Source: JANOSH01 sp031415695
GTDB taxonomy: Bacteria; Actinomycetota; Acidimicrobiia; Acidimicrobiales; Ilumatobacteraceae
Direction of reading: 5' to 3'
DNA: 64,000 nt
Assembly: GCA_031415695.1 (NCBI GenBank)
Contig: JANOSH010000021.1
Coordinates: forward strand, 82,833-146,832
The notes below the pieces were generated by a model. It was not told where the DNA came from and did no database searches. It saw only the letters and a list, made by a program, of their open reading frames with translations. Positions 63,392 to 64,000 of this stretch are shown piece by piece (position 1 is the first letter of the stretch; the number at the start of each line of letters is the position of its first letter). Position numbers and translations under genes: made by a program.

Positions 63392-64000
63392 GCCGCAATG
63401 AAGGCCACGCCGAAAGGCGTGGCGAAGAGGCAATCATCACCAGGCAGACCACGGCGGGCACTACGGCCGCAATGAAGGCCACGCCGAAAGGCGTGGCGAA
63501 GTCGTGTTCGGCGTTGTCACGAGATCCTGCGCGCTGTCCTGCCGCAATGAAGGCCACGCCGAAAGGCGTGGCGAAGCGGACGATACCCCCCAAGTCTGAG
63601 GCGGGCGCTGCTGCCGCAATGAAGGCCACGCCGAAAGGCGTGGCGAAGGTGGTGTCGCCGACGAACACACCGCGTACACCCAGTCCGCGTGGCCGCAATG
63701 AAGGCCACGCCGAAAGGCGTGGCGAAGGCAAAAACGGCAGGATAGCCAAACACAAACAGGGCGCCGCAATGAAGGCCACGCCGAAAGGCGTGGCGAAGTC
63801 GGCGGGTGGTGACGGCCGGATGTTGATGGACCCATCAGGGCCGCAATGAAGGCCACGCCGAAAGGCGTGGCGAAGCAAAGCGTCAAGCCGTAGGCCGAAC
63901 GAGATGAACTTGAGGCCGCAATGAAGGCCACGCCGAAAGGCGTGGCGAAGCTGGTAACTCATCGCTGTCTTTGAAGATCCAGCCTTCGTTGCCGCAATGA
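63392..64000 (+). CRISPR. CRISPR array, 36-bp repeats, runs off the window
   Basis: Eight complete, identical 36-bp repeats start at 63392, 63466, 63541, 63613, 63692, 63763, 63840 and 63915, with a ninth cut by the window end at 63991. The repeat begins GCCGCAATGAAGGCCACGCC and has a perfect hairpin CCACGCC-GAAA-GGCGTGG. The eight spacers are 38, 39, 36, 43, 35, 41, 39 and 40 bp, all different. An 11-bp partial repeat at 63344-63354 and a 37-bp spacer-like stretch precede the first full repeat. No leader is seen on the left and no cas gene is in the window, so type and transcription direction are open. Confidence 0.95.

Noticed and set aside
63262..63962. Long open frames of about 190 residues on both strands across the last 700 bases
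   Set aside because: They are generated by the 36-bp CRISPR repeat, which lacks stops in several frames; the translations are repeats of the same unit, not a protein family.

Overview
The window is high-GC DNA from what looks like an actinobacterium, most plausibly of the class Acidimicrobiia. This is an inference from base composition, a sortase-anchored (LPTTG) surface protein, a Cgl0158-family inositol gene next to an iolA-like gene, several cytochrome P450s and amidohydrolases, and Gram-positive-style lipoprotein and Rhs export signals. No rRNA, integrase or phage structural gene is visible, and no marker fixes the species.

Layout. Positions 2-9.1 kb hold housekeeping and cell-surface genes: the 3' part of a giant DUF11-repeat wall protein, an amidohydrolase, a membrane zinc protease, a DUF4332 protein, a Crp/Fnr regulator divergent from an unknown protein, and an S4 RNA-binding protein. 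From 9.1 to 26.5 kb is a catabolic block: a Rieske ferredoxin plus its FAD reductase, an inositol-type trio (Cgl0158-like aldolase, acylating semialdehyde dehydrogenase, Gfo/Idh dehydrogenase), three P450s, a glutamine-synthetase-like ligase divergent from an amino acid permease, and an operon of amidohydrolase, thiolase-fold aldolase and DUF35 protein. The Rieske/reductase pair could feed electrons to P450s, but that is inference.

From 26.6 to 42.1 kb lies the most striking region: a 2253-residue secreted Rhs/YD-repeat polymorphic toxin followed by an array of displaced rhs 3'-end cassettes. Each cassette carries part of the YD-repeat core, a different C-terminal domain and a small candidate immunity gene. 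Several cassettes are frameshifted, two survive only as scraps, and a toxin-antitoxin (TA) module sits inside the array. The array looks like a silent reservoir for swapping the toxin tip.

From 42.2 to 62.1 kb is a mosaic of accessory genes: four DUF4143 P-loop ATPases (three intact, one broken) plus a remnant of another ATPase, many intact or decayed TA modules, a tRNA-Gly-like relic, and interspersed stable genes (tryptophan 2,3-dioxygenase, a lipoprotein, a MacB-type exporter with its two-component system, an HNH protein, an esterase, an M20 peptidase). An AlbA-type ATP-binding regulator follows a repeated CTCGGAA/TTCCGAG operator array.

The window ends with a frameshifted MaoC-type hydratase, an antitoxin gene whose mazF partner is cut off after about 31 codons, and a CRISPR array (eight complete 36-bp repeats, spacers 35-43 bp) that starts right at the mazF break and runs off the end. 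No cas gene is present.
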